The notes: a model not told the origin generated them from the sequence alone. A stretch of 21,944 nucleotides of DNA from Pyrinomonas sp040289685 (GCF_040289685.1 NZ_PSLQ01000063.1:1-21944), one strand, 5' to 3'. Numbered from the stretch's first letter, positions 1 through 8,279 are shown. Numbers and translations are program-made.

Positions 1-3
1 ATT

Positions 4-40
4 GAGGGGGATTACAGCCCCCTCGCGCTCCCCCGTTTTT
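4..40 (+). terminator. Possible terminator of an upstream, off-window gene
   Basis: A perfect 7-bp inverted repeat (GAGGGGG at 4-10, CCCCCTC at 18-24, 7-nt loop) is followed after a short C-rich stretch by TTTTT at 36-40. The stem is stable but the T-run is about 11 nt from it, so it is not a textbook intrinsic terminator. The C-run at 31-34 gives an alternative 3' arm closer to the T-run. No gene is visible between 1 and 144. Confidence 0.3.
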
Positions 41-90
41 CTAAAGGGCCGTTGGCCGTTGACCCAACCTTTTGGCGGATCGTTGTTTGC

Positions 91-122
91 CGAAGCGGTT
101 CGGCGAGCAGAAAGCCGCTTCG
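91..122. repeat. 8-bp inverted repeat downstream of the small membrane gene
   Basis: CGAAGCGG (91-98) and CCGCTTCG (115-122) form a perfect 8-bp stem with a 16-nt loop. It lies just past the stop of the minus-strand small membrane protein gene that ends at 145. It could act as a 3' stabilising hairpin or a weak terminator for that operon, but no T-run follows on either strand. Confidence 0.3.
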
Positions 123-144
123 TCCCCTTCGAATCAGATCCGGT

Positions 145-357
145 CTAGAAAGGACGGGTCACGCGCTTTCGCTTTTTGCTCGGCGGACGCAGCAGCCACA
201 AGACGGCTATCAGCAAAAAGAGCGTAAAGATGCCGAACGCGAGATCCACGCCGATGGCACCCAAACCACGTGAGCCGTTCACGCGCTGCAAGTGAAAGGT
301 GATGTAGACGATCAAAATGGAGATCAGCGCCAGCAGAATCGGTCCTATTTTATTCAT
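145..357 (-). CDS. Small two-helix membrane protein, function unknown
   Basis: A 70-residue protein that I do not recognise as a family. It has two hydrophobic segments, about residues 4-23 and 39-60, separated by a short polar loop (HLQRVNGSRG). The C-terminus is strongly basic (PPSKKRKRVTR), which suggests a cytoplasmic end under the positive-inside rule. The ATG at 357 is preceded by a good ribosome binding site (AAAGGAG, then CGGG, then ATG). It lies only 21 bp after the stop of the histidine kinase on the same strand, so the two are probably co-transcribed. The strong RBS, tight spacing and clean membrane topology make it likely real. A role as an accessory to the kinase is only an inference from position. 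Confidence 0.72.
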   Translation of the reverse strand: MNKIGPILLALISILIVYITFHLQRVNGSRGLGAIGVDLAFGIFTLFLLIAVLWLLRPPSKKRKRVTRPF

Positions 358-378
358 CCCGCTCCTTTCCTATCTTTT

Positions 379-1797
379 TCATCGCTCTTGGATCGGAGTC
401 GGCAATTTTACCGTGAAGATCGCTCCATGGCGAGTCGAGTTGGCGGCTGTCAACGTCCCTCTGTGATCCGTGATGATGCGGTGCGCGAGCGCCAACCCGA
501 TGCCGTGCCCATCTCTTTTGGTAGTGAAGAATGGGATGAAGATCTTCTCGGAATCCTGCGCTCTGATCCCCGGTCCAGTGTCCTCGATTTCGAGGACGCT
601 CCAAGAAGCGCCATGCGGATCTCGTTCGCAGTAGATGCGCACCTCCACTCGGCGCTCCGCCGCCTCATCCGGAATGGCTTCCGCCGCATTACGCATGATG
701 TTGAGCAGCGCTTGACGAAGAAGCACGGCATCAGCGCGCACGGGGGCGAACTCTGCGACGATCTTCAGCTCGATGCGACGTTCCGCGTAAAGCGGGGCCA
801 ACTCTGCGCGGCATTCCTCGATCAGATCGCCGAGATCGACTTCGGTCAATTCAAGCGGACGCGGACGCGCGAAATCCAAAAAGGCCGTCACCATTGCCGA
901 AAGATCGCGCACTTCGTCGAGCAACGCGGTGGCAGCCATGCTCTCGACCCCGCTCGCCCCGACGCGCTGCAAAAGCTGCGCGTAGCCTTGCAAGGTCGCC
1001 AGCGCGTTCTTGAATTCATGGGCCAAACCAGCGGACATTTCGCCTAGACTTTCGAGATTCCTCTTGCGCGCAACCGCTTCGCGCAATTCGAGCACCTCGG
1101 TGATATCGGTCATCAAGCAGAGCGCGCCGCCCGGCCTGCCATGCGCGGTGATGGGCGCAACCGTCACGCCGAGTTTGCGCGTGCGTCCGTCGCCGGTCGT
1201 GACGGTTACTTCTTCGCGCCGGTAGAGCGCGCCGTGCCGCAAACAGTCCTCAACCAGCTCGATCAATTCCGGCGCTGCTCTCAAGACCTCTTTCGTTTCA
1301 GCGCTGACCGCGTCCGTTTGCAGCAGCGCGCGCGCGGGGGCATTGATCACCGTCGCATGCCCTTCGGCATCGAAGGCGATCAAACCGGATGGCATGCTGG
1401 CGATGATGCGTGCGTTCAGCTCCTCGGCTGATTCAGCGCGCGCGCGCGCTTGCGCGTTCAAGCTCTCCAACTCTTTGGCTTGCGCGCGCAACTGCGCAAC
1501 CACGGCTTGAAACGTCTCCAGAACGAACTCAGTCTCGTCGCGCGCCTCCGTGCGAAGCGTTTCGATGGGAGCGCGCCTGGCTTCGTCGAACAGCCGATGA
1601 AAAGGGCGCAGCAGCCATCGCGGAAAGAGTAGGATGAAAGGGATGCTGATGCTCAAAGTGACGACGAGCACCGCCAGCAGCACAGAGGCGCGCGGTGCAA
1701 GCGCGACCAATCCGAAGGCCAAGAGGTTGACGAGCAGAAGCAGCCCGATCAACAACGCCAACGCCAGTTGCGCGCGGTTCTCGTAACGAGAGAGCAT
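379..1797 (-). CDS. PAS-domain membrane sensor histidine kinase
   Basis: About 472 residues when started at the ATG at 1797; a GTG nine bases upstream (1806) is equally possible, and neither has a clear RBS. Two transmembrane helices lie near residues 8-33 and 37-59, with almost no periplasmic loop, so sensing is probably cytoplasmic or membrane-based. A coiled-coil linker follows (about 85-130), then a PAS-like domain (about 130-235). The HisKA H-box is GEMSAGLAHEFKNALATLQG, with the phosphoacceptor His near residue 260. The ATPase domain has an N-box (NIMRNAAEAI), a G1 box (DTGPGI) and an F/G2 region (FFTTKRDGHGIGL). This arrangement resembles NtrB/AtoS/PilS-type kinases that partner sigma54 activators. 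No response regulator gene is present here. It lies directly after the prepilin peptidase gene, which makes a PilS-like link to pili worth considering but unproven. Confidence 0.9.
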   Translation of the reverse strand: MLSRYENRAQLALALLIGLLLLVNLLAFGLVALAPRASVLLAVLVVTLSISIPFILLFPRWLLRPFHRLFDEARRAPIETLRTEARDETEFVLETFQAVVAQLRAQAKELESLNAQARARAESAEELNARIIASMPSGLIAFDAEGHATVINAPARALLQTDAVSAETKEVLRAAPELIELVEDCLRHGALYRREEVTVTTGDGRTRKLGVTVAPITAHGRPGGALCLMTDITEVLELREAVARKRNLESLGEMSAGLAHEFKNALATLQGYAQLLQRVGASGVESMAATALLDEVRDLSAMVTAFLDFARPRPLELTEVDLGDLIEECRAELAPLYAERRIELKIVAEFAPVRADAVLLRQALLNIMRNAAEAIPDEAAERRVEVRIYCERDPHGASWSVLEIEDTGPGIRAQDSEKIFIPFFTTKRDGHGIGLALAHRIITDHRGTLTAANSTRHGAIFTVKLPTPIQER

Positions 1798-1852
1798 GAC
1801 GAGCACTCGTTAGACAGCTTGCGGAAGACGGCGAAAGAGCCGCCTTCGGCGC

Positions 1853-2695
1853 TCAAAAGAAGAATTGCAAGTACCAGCTCAACAGCGCGTCGCCAAAGAA
1901 GAGGGCGACCATCGCTCCTACACCGAGAAAGATGCCAAAAGGAAGCATCATCTGTAAATCGCGCTCGCCGCGGGCGAACATAACGGCGATGCCGACCGCG
2001 GCGCCGATGACGAAGGCAAGAAACATCGCGACGGCGGTGCGTGGCAAGCCCAAGTAGGCACCGATCATCAACATCATCTTGACGTCGCCCAATCCCATCG
2101 CTTCGACGCCGCGCAAGCGCCGCCACGCCACGCGCGCCAGCCAGAGCGTTCCTGCGCCGAAGGCCGCGCCTGCCAACGCCCCGATCAACGAGTTGGCCCA
2201 CAAAGGGTAGCCATGCAAATTCACCAGATCGACCCGCGGGACCAATGTGCGCGCCGCCAAAACCATGATGAAGCCCGGATAGGTGATCGCGTTCGGAAGC
2301 AGCATGTGCTCGGCATCGATGAAGATGAGCGCGAGCACGACGGCGATGAAAGCGAGGTCGAAGGCGAGTTCCATCGTCAACCCAACGCGCGCGAAAGCCA
2401 CAGCGAAGAGCGCTGCCGTCAACGCTTCGACCAACGGATAACGCGCCGAAATCGGCGCGCGACACGCGCGGCAACGCCCGCCGAGCACAAGGTAGCTGAG
2501 CACGGGGATGTTATCTTGTGGGCGGATCGCCGTTCCGCATTGCGGGCATCTGGAGCGCGGCATCACGATCGACTCTCCGCGCGGGACGCGATGAATGATG
2601 ACGTTTAAGAAACTGCCGATGACGGCTCCGAGAGCCGCCCCAAAGAGGGCGAACAAAGCCGAGTCGGTCGCAGTGAAAATCTCTTTGGCAATCAT
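1853..2695 (-). CDS. pilD: Prepilin peptidase / N-methyltransferase
   Basis: A 280-residue inner-membrane aspartyl protease that cleaves the leader of type IV prepilins or type II pseudopilins and N-methylates the new N-terminus. The N-terminal block GSFLNVIIHRVPRG is typical. Two CxxC pairs (C50/C53 and C75/C78) form the cytoplasmic zinc site found in bifunctional enzymes. The catalytic aspartates are D127 (FIDAEH) and D204 in GLGDVKMM. About seven to eight hydrophobic helices are visible and the length is normal for the family. The AAGGAG ribosome binding site abuts the ATG at 2695 with essentially no spacer, which is poor for direct initiation. A 39-bp duplication of this start region lies just upstream and creates an overlapping upstream ORF (separate entry). 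The histidine kinase follows 55 bp later on the same strand. Confidence 0.93.
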   Translation of the reverse strand: MIAKEIFTATDSALFALFGAALGAVIGSFLNVIIHRVPRGESIVMPRSRCPQCGTAIRPQDNIPVLSYLVLGGRCRACRAPISARYPLVEALTAALFAVAFARVGLTMELAFDLAFIAVVLALIFIDAEHMLLPNAITYPGFIMVLAARTLVPRVDLVNLHGYPLWANSLIGALAGAAFGAGTLWLARVAWRRLRGVEAMGLGDVKMMLMIGAYLGLPRTAVAMFLAFVIGAAVGIAVMFARGERDLQMMLPFGIFLGVGAMVALFFGDALLSWYLQFFF

Positions 2696-2781
2696 CTCCT
2701 TGGAATCGGGTATCGGCCTACATTAGGCTGAGAGATGAAATTAGTGAAAATCTCTTTGGCAATCATCTCCTTGGAATCGGG
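2672..2781. repeat. 39-bp direct repeat duplicating the pilD start region
   Basis: Positions 2672-2710 and 2743-2781 are identical over 39 bp, separated by 32 bp of unrelated filler (offset 71). Each copy holds the pilD ribosome binding site, start codon and first eight codons, read on the minus strand. The filler contains a small inverted repeat, GCCTA-CAT-TAGGC (2716-2728). Perfect identity suggests a recent event. Confidence 0.97.
2692..2766 (-). CDS. Upstream ORF / leader peptide overlapping pilD
   Basis: The upstream copy of the pilD start region provides AAGGAG-ATG at 2766 and opens a 24-codon ORF. Its first eight residues equal those of PilD (MIAKEIFT), then it diverges through the filler and ends in TGA at 2694-2692. 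That TGA overlaps the pilD ATG as ATGA, the classic arrangement for translational coupling by termination and reinitiation. The ORF is seen directly. Whether it is translated, and whether it raises or lowers PilD synthesis, is inference. It could be a neutral by-product of the duplication. Confidence 0.4.
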   Translation of the reverse strand: MIAKEIFTNFISQPNVGRYPIPRR

Positions 2782-2793
2782 CCGCCCTTTCGC

Positions 2794-2823
2794 TTGACGG
2801 GCAGCGCGAGCTTTTCGCATGAT
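2794..2823 (+). promoter_or_regulatory. Candidate promoter for dacB
   Basis: TTGACG (2794-2799), an 18-bp spacer and CATGAT (2818-2823) give a plausible sigma70-like promoter in the divergent spacer between pilD and dacB, about 60 bp before the GTG start. The -10 box matches the consensus at four of six positions, so support is weak. Confidence 0.3.
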
Positions 2824-2884
2824 AGCGCTTTGCGCCTTCGGCGTGAAGGCGTTCGTCGTTCGAGAGACGTTTCGGGAGGAAAGC

Positions 2885-4138
2885 GTGCAACCTCGTCGAT
2901 CAGCGCTGCTGATGATCGCGATTGGACTTGTCTTTACGACAGCGCTCAGTCTGGTTCCCTATGCTCTCAAGCTCTGGCAACGCGATGAAAGCCAGAGTTC
3001 GGTCCACTCCTTTTCAACCTACGCGGCCGATCTACCGTCGCCCATCGTGCGCGAGCCCGTCTTCGACGTCGCGGCTTGGTACGCTGCGCGCGGCGAGGAA
3101 CTAGAACGTCACGGCGTTTACATCGAGACGTTGGACGGCAGCCAAGTGCTCGCCGCGCTCAATCCCGACGTACCGTTCAACCCGGCCTCGCTTTCAAAGC
3201 TGGCCACCTCGCTCGCCGCACTTGAACGCTTGGGAGCAAACCATCGCTTCCGCACAGAGCTGTATCTCGATGGCACGCTCGACGCGCGCGGCAATTTCTC
3301 CGGAAACATCTATGTCGCCAGCGACGATCCGCTCTTCGGCGACGTGCAAGCAGCAGCCATCGCCGCTAAGTTGCGCGCGCGCGGGATCCGACGCATCGCC
3401 GGTACGCTCTACGTCTCGCCCGGTTTCTGCTTTAACTTCACCGATGCGCCCGAAGAGGCCGCCGCACGGCTCGTGCGCGCGCTGAAGATGGGCCAGCCGA
3501 AAACGGGCGTCGCCGACCCACCGCCGTTTGCGCCGACCATCAGCTATGAATCGTATCGTCTACGCGACGTCTTGCTGTACATGAACGCTCACTCGAGCAA
3601 CTTCGTCGCCGATCGTTTGACGGCGCTCGTCGGCGGTCCAGAAACGATCCAAAAGCTGTTGACCGAAAGGGTCGGGCTGCCTAGGCAAGAGGTCTTCATC
3701 GAGTGCGGTTCCGGGTTGGGACACAATCGCTTGACGCCGCGCGGGATCGTCGCCACGTTGCGCGCCTTGATCGAAGAATTGCAAAAGCAAGGTCTCTCGC
3801 CGGAAGAGATCATGCCCTTTGCCGGTTGCGACGCCGGAACGCTTCGCCACCGCCTGCGCGGGACGCCGCTCGAAGGAGCGCTCGTCGGGAAGACCGGCAC
3901 TTTGACGACCATCGATGGCGGAATGGCGAGCCTCGCAGGCGTGGTTTACACCGCCGACCGCGGACCAGTGCTCTTCGCCCTGCTCAATCAAGGGCCACAG
4001 GTCTGGCAAAGCCGTCAAATGGAAGACGAACTGTTGCTCGAGCTCCTCTCCAACGAGAGCGCGCCGCGCGTTCCCGCCGGTTCGGCTTCGCGCCGCAAGT
4101 TGTTGCCGCCGCTCGCCGCTGAGACGAACGCGGAATGA
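2885..4138 (+). CDS. dacB: D-alanyl-D-alanine carboxypeptidase/endopeptidase, PBP4 type (peptidase S13)
   Basis: A periplasmic penicillin-binding protein that trims or cleaves peptidoglycan peptides. I chose the GTG at 2885 because GGGAGGA (2874-2880) lies four bases upstream; an ATG at 2819 lacks an RBS and adds 22 residues. The product is 417 residues with an N-terminal signal anchor (basic QPRR, then LLMIAIGLVFTTALSLV). The three active-site motifs are present: SxxK in ASLSKLAT, SxN in AHSSN and KTG in LVGKTGT. The spacing between the first two motifs includes the extra domain typical of S13 enzymes, though the protein is somewhat shorter than E. coli PBP4. It is a lone gene between the pilD group and the photolyase region. 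Confidence 0.9.
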   Translation: MQPRRSALLMIAIGLVFTTALSLVPYALKLWQRDESQSSVHSFSTYAADLPSPIVREPVFDVAAWYAARGEELERHGVYIETLDGSQVLAALNPDVPFNPASLSKLATSLAALERLGANHRFRTELYLDGTLDARGNFSGNIYVASDDPLFGDVQAAAIAAKLRARGIRRIAGTLYVSPGFCFNFTDAPEEAAARLVRALKMGQPKTGVADPPPFAPTISYESYRLRDVLLYMNAHSSNFVADRLTALVGGPETIQKLLTERVGLPRQEVFIECGSGLGHNRLTPRGIVATLRALIEELQKQGLSPEEIMPFAGCDAGTLRHRLRGTPLEGALVGKTGTLTTIDGGMASLAGVVYTADRGPVLFALLNQGPQVWQSRQMEDELLLELLSNESAPRVPAGSASRRKLLPPLAAETNAE

Positions 4139-4260
4139 ACTGACGCCGAGACTCTTAAAAACGCCGCTTGCAATTCCTGAGGAGCACACCGAATGTTCGC
4201 CGGGCGCTCTTTCATCGCCGCTCGACGATGACCTCGCTTGGTTGGCAGCAAGTCGCGCTG

Positions 4261-4360
4261 CGACCCGTTTCAGCGCTTCTTCCGCCGCCTCGAAGCTAAG
4301 GCGCCCGGTAAGCGCCTACTACACGAGCTGATCTTCGACCTGTTTCAGCACCTCTTCCGC
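4261..4360. repeat. Diverged 25-bp direct repeat at the photolyase 3' end
   Basis: On the minus strand, 4360-4336 and 4285-4261 match at 22 of 25 positions (core GCTGAAAC flanked by GCGGAAGA and GGTCG), offset 75 bp, that is 25 codons in frame. Both encode similar helical text (AEEVLKQV and AEEALKRV). Two consecutive TAG codons (4321-4316) lie between the copies. It may be a remnant duplication of the C-terminal helix of the photolyase. The similarity is modest and could be partly due to codon bias. Confidence 0.5.
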
Positions 4361-5867
4361 CCTTTTGATGATCTCGCGCCGGAAGCTTTTATCGAACCGA
4401 TCCCAAGTCTTGTAGATCATCTTCATCCGTTGATTCCGCCCGAGCCGATCGCGGTGGACTCCGAGGAAGTTCCAGTAGAGCGAATTGAACGGGCAAGCGC
4501 GCGCCCGTCTTCTCTTTCGGATCGTAGAAGCATTCGTCGCAGTAATCGCTCATCTTCCGAATGTATGAGGCCGACGAGACGTAAGGCTTGGTGCTGACCA
4601 ATCCGCCATCGGCGTACTGTGACATGCCGTGCGTGTTAGGAAGCTCGACCCATTCCACTGCGTCGGCGTAAATGCCCCAATACCACTCATCCACTTCAGC
4701 CGGATGCGTCAGATTGAGCAGCGCGAAATTACCTGTGACCATCAATCGCTGAATGTGATGCGCATAAGCGTTGTCAAGAGAGTTCCGGATTGCGTTCCTC
4801 AGGCAATTCATTCGCGTCTCAGCGTTCCAGTAAAAAGATGGCAGACGCCTCGTATGACCGAAGTGGTTCGTCTGCTCGTAGGCAGGCATCTCTTTCCAAT
4901 AGATTCCGCGCATGTACTCGCGCCAGCCGATGACTTGCCGGACGAAGCCTTCGACCTGATTGATTCGATAACGCGATGGGTCCTGACGGTACGCTTCAAC
5001 GACCGCTTCCACGACCTCCTTCGGATCGATCATCTTCAGGTTCAAAGCGAAAGAGAGGCGCGAATGAAATAGAAAAGGCTCGGCGTCGCATATCGCGTCC
5101 TGATAGTCCCCAAAGTGAGGCAGTAGATTGCGGATGAAATGCTCCAACTGCTCCAAAGCCTCTTTCCGATCGATCGGGAGCAGGAATTCGCTCCGCGGAC
5201 GACCGATGGTGCGAACGCCAGCTTGGGAAATCTTTTCGAGAATCGGTCTCACGTCGTGTTTCTTTTGCCAAGGCGCAGGGACCTTCGAATTTTTCGGTAA
5301 CGGCTTACGATTCGCTTCGTCGAAGTTCCATCTCCCACCTTCCGGTCCACCTTTCGCATCAAGCAAGATGCTGTGCTCCTTTCTCATGTGCCGATAGAAA
5401 CTCTCCATGAGAAGTCGCTTCTTTCCCGCGAAGAATCGGGCCAGTTCATCGCGCGTTGTGAGGAAATGTTCGGCGTCGTAAGCTCGCGTCTCGACGTTCA
5501 GACGCCGACAAAAGAGCGCCAGCTCTTCGTCCAAACGCCATTCGTCAGGCAGTTGGTATTCGAACCTTTGAATTTGGAACTTCCTGATCAGCTCCAGCAA
5601 GTTCTCCGCGATCGACTGGCGATTTCTCGGATCGTCGATGGCGAGATAAAGGACGCGATGACCTGCTCGACGTAAACGATCGGCGAAGCGCCGCATGGCG
5701 AGGAAGGACCCAACCACCTTTTGAACATGGTGTTGAACGTAATCGGTCTCCTACCGGACCTCCATTAAACAATACAGGAAGTCGTCGCGCCGCTCGCCGA
5801 ACCACGAATGTTGCGGATTCAGTTGATCGCCCAAAACGAGCCGTAAGACGTTCTATCTTTTCTTCAT
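4319..5867 (-). pseudogene. Broken iron-sulfur bacterial photolyase/cryptochrome (FeS-BCP, PhrB-like)
   Basis: This family (Pfam DPRP) covers prokaryotic (6-4) photolyases carrying FAD, a lumazine antenna and a 4Fe-4S cluster. The conserved start is readable in one frame from ATG 5867 but is interrupted by TAG at codon 5 (5855-5853) and TAG at codon 39 (5753-5751). Between and after them the family text is clear: LRLVLGDQLNPQHSWF, then ETDYVQHHVQK. A long intact stretch (5717 to about 4500) contains WREYMRGIYWKEMP, AYAHHIQRLMVTGNFALL and VEWVELPNTHGMSQYADGG. Three cluster cysteines are present (MNC, YCDEC). Near 4496-4503, in a GC-dinucleotide run, the frame shifts. The fourth cysteine (CPFNSLYWNFL) and the tail continue in another frame to TAG at 4319. 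The corrected length is about 515 residues, normal for the family. It sits 63 bp after cry-DASH on the same strand, so it was probably co-transcribed. A gene starting at GTG 5717 could be called, but it would lack both ends of the family. Confidence 0.88.
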
Positions 5868-5930
5868 GGTCGTTCGATCACGTTTTAGGCCACGTCCGTT
5901 GCAGCCATCGCGGATCGGCTTGGCGGCGAG

Positions 5931-7244
5931 TTAGAACGAAGCGGCCTCCTTCAACCAGAGCCGACGGTACTCACCACCGGAGTCGTAGCGTTGGGCTTGC
6001 AATTCGGGATCGAAGACGCGGTCGCGCGGATCATTGCCGACGCCGGCGACGTACTGCCAGTTGCCGTAGTTGCTGTGCACGTCGTAATCGACGAGCGCGG
6101 ATTCAAAGTAGGCCGCGCCGATGCGCCAATCCACTTCGAGGTGTTTTGCGAGATAAGAAGCGACGACTTGCCGTCCACGATTGCTCATCCAACCAGTCTG
6201 CTTGATCTCCAACATATTGGCGTTGACGAAAGGCGAGGAGGTCCGGCCATCGGTCCAGCTTTGCACCAAGCCTTCGTCTTCTCTCCACTTCCGCTTCTTC
6301 CTTCTGATGCCGCTGCGGTGAAAGAGCCAATCGCCATGCTCCATCGATACGTATTTGAAAAATTCGCGCCAGAGCAATTCGAAGAAAAGCCAGTAGGTCG
6401 AATCGTTGCCGCCGAACTCCGCCTCGTAGGCGCGCAGTCGCGCGACGATGACGCGGACCGATAACGAACCGTTGGCGAGGAAGGGCGATAATTTCGAGCT
6501 GTAGTCTAAACCGATCAAACCATTGCGCGTCTCTTTGTATTTCCTGACGAGATGAGAGTCGAATAAGTAGTACTGCAAACGTCGCTGCGCTTGGCCTTCG
6601 CCGCCTTTCAAAGCGAAAGCGCTGTGCGGATGCGTTCTCCTTTCCGCCCTCTCCAAACATGCGGGCAAGGCGGTCGGCAGGTCCAGCGCCACTCGTTGCG
6701 ACTTCGGAGATGGTTCGGGGAGCGGTTTCGTCGGGTCCAAGCGCTTCTCCAACTTTTGGCGAAATTGTGTGAAAACGTCCGGAAGCGAACGGAACAAAGA
6801 GCCAACTCGCTCGGGATGATAAAGCAGTTGATCGTAGAAGCCGCGGAATTCGACTTGCGGGAAAGTCCACCTACAACCTCGGATTACGTCTCGCTCTTCT
6901 TTGGTCCACTCGTTCTGAAAATAGACGGCCTCGAAGGGGAACCGCACGTGGACTCGGCGCAAAGCCTCGCTCGCCTCTTCGTGAAAGAGATAGAGCGGGA
7001 CGTTCAAGCGGCGCAAGTTCTCCTGCAGGTCAAGCACAGTCTCTTTGAGGAAGGCCGCTCTAAAAGGGCCAGTTTTGAAGAACCCGAACTCGTCGTGCTG
7101 CCAATCTTTCGGATGAGCGATGTAAACGGCGATCAGCTCATCGCACTCTTCCATCGCCCTGTTCAAAGCTTGATTGTCGTGGGTTCGCAGGTTGTTCCAG
7201 AACCAGATCAAGCCCTTTTTGTGCCGCGCTGCTCCTGCCGACAT
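5931..7244 (-). CDS. Cryptochrome DASH (photolyase/cryptochrome family)
   Basis: A 437-residue flavoprotein. Cry-DASH proteins bind FAD, usually with a folate antenna, and repair cyclobutane dimers mainly in single-stranded DNA. The N-terminal photolyase fold begins GLIWFWNNLRTHDNQAL. The FAD-binding half has the DASH signatures YKETRNGLIGLDYSSKLSPF, STYWLFFELLWREFFKYVS, MSNRGRQVVASYL and DYDVHSNYGNWQYVAGVGND. I prefer the ATG at 7244 because it places the first strand near the N-terminus as in relatives. A GTG at 7301 in the same frame would add 19 residues without a better RBS. TAA ends the gene. The FeS photolyase pseudogene follows on the same strand, suggesting a former light/DNA-repair pair. 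The Trp in WFWNNLR, where Arg is usual (WFRNDLR), is a small oddity. Confidence 0.93.
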   Translation of the reverse strand: MSAGAARHKKGLIWFWNNLRTHDNQALNRAMEECDELIAVYIAHPKDWQHDEFGFFKTGPFRAAFLKETVLDLQENLRRLNVPLYLFHEEASEALRRVHVRFPFEAVYFQNEWTKEERDVIRGCRWTFPQVEFRGFYDQLLYHPERVGSLFRSLPDVFTQFRQKLEKRLDPTKPLPEPSPKSQRVALDLPTALPACLERAERRTHPHSAFALKGGEGQAQRRLQYYLFDSHLVRKYKETRNGLIGLDYSSKLSPFLANGSLSVRVIVARLRAYEAEFGGNDSTYWLFFELLWREFFKYVSMEHGDWLFHRSGIRRKKRKWREDEGLVQSWTDGRTSSPFVNANMLEIKQTGWMSNRGRQVVASYLAKHLEVDWRIGAAYFESALVDYDVHSNYGNWQYVAGVGNDPRDRVFDPELQAQRYDSGGEYRRLWLKEAASF

Positions 7245-7484
7245 ACTACACCGATCCAAACTCTTTTCCGCGATTTTAGCACCCCTCAAGCCTCGCCGCA
7301 CGACGGATGCTTTCGTGCGACAGATCCAAAGGCGAGGATTTCGCTGCCGACCACCGATGCCTTCGATTCGTCCGTCGCCCCTCTGAAGATGGAAGGGGAG
7401 GCGCTGCGCCGAGTTCGAGTCGCAAGAATGCAGGGCGTGGATGGAATGGTTTCAGGGATTCGTTTCGCCCGAAGGATCCGAGCC

Positions 7485-8279
7485 TCACGGCTCAGTTTGC
7501 CGCGCCGAACTCGCACGAGCCGACTTCCGCTGTAGCTCCCACAACATCAAGTGCTTGAGGAAGGCGTGATGCGCGGCGAAGCGCGCAATGGCGTACCCAG
7601 CCAGTCCATCGCGAAAGCCGCCTTTGAGCACGAAGCTTCGCACGAAGGCGAGCGGGCCAGCGAGCGCGATCGCAAGCGGCGAGGTCCGTCGTCCAGCCTC
7701 GAACATTTGCCGCGCACCTAATGGCGCATACCGCTCGCCGATCATTCGGTGATGATGCGCTGCATCGCGTATGCTGTAGTGCAGAAGATCGCCTCGCAAC
7801 GTTTCGACTCTCGCCCCCGCTTCCATCTTCACGGATTCGTGGACGTAAGCCCCCTGCCACCGTCCGCGCGCGCGATGATACAGGCGTAATTGGTAATCCG
7901 GATACCATCCGCCACCGCGAATCCAGCGCCCCATGTAGAAGGAACGACGCGCGATGCGGTAGCCATCGGCCAATGCCTTTTCATCCAGCGTGCGCAAGCG
8001 CGCGATCGAATCGGCGAGTTCCGCTGACACGCGTTCGTCGGCGTCGAGGCTGAAGATCCAATCGTGCGTCGCCGACTCGGCGGCAAACTGCTTCTGCCGT
8101 GCGAATCCGGGCCACGGACGCTGAACGACGCGCGCTCCGCAAGCGCGCGCGATGGCGCACGTGTGATCGGTTGAGCCGGCATCGACGACGAGCACCTCAT
8201 CAGCCCAGGCGACCGACGCGCACGCAGCGCCGATGTTCTCTTCTTCATTCAAAGTGATGATGGTCGCCGTGATCTTCAC
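7485..8279 (-). CDS. Glycosyltransferase family 2, WaaE/KdtX-like
   Basis: A 264-residue GT-A-fold enzyme that probably adds a sugar to the LPS core or a related glycolipid at the cytoplasmic face of the inner membrane. The nucleotide-sugar binding region is TIITLNEEENIG with DAGSTD. The metal-binding motif is DADE (FSLDADERVS). GWYPDYQLRLYHR and the acceptor-side HESV are characteristic of the WaaE (LPS core beta-1,4-glucosyltransferase) group. A hydrophobic C-terminal part (about residues 200-245) suggests membrane association. The start is GTG at 8279 with no obvious RBS. The exact sugar and acceptor cannot be read from sequence. It lies between tolC-like and cry-DASH genes on the same strand, with gaps of 264 and 240 bp, so it may be its own unit. 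Confidence 0.85.
   Translation of the reverse strand: MKITATIITLNEEENIGAACASVAWADEVLVVDAGSTDHTCAIARACGARVVQRPWPGFARQKQFAAESATHDWIFSLDADERVSAELADSIARLRTLDEKALADGYRIARRSFYMGRWIRGGGWYPDYQLRLYHRARGRWQGAYVHESVKMEAGARVETLRGDLLHYSIRDAAHHHRMIGERYAPLGARQMFEAGRRTSPLAIALAGPLAFVRSFVLKGGFRDGLAGYAIARFAAHHAFLKHLMLWELQRKSARASSARQTEP

Noticed and set aside
3560..4189. 209-residue minus-strand ORF opposite dacB
   Set aside because: It is a shadow of dacB, which has all three PBP motifs; the antisense text is low-information.
5751..5855. TAG reassignment or amber suppression in this organism
   Set aside because: The same gene also has a frameshift, which is simpler to explain as decay. The lack of TAG stops in the other genes here is not significant, because TGA dominates a GC-rich genome and the sample is small.
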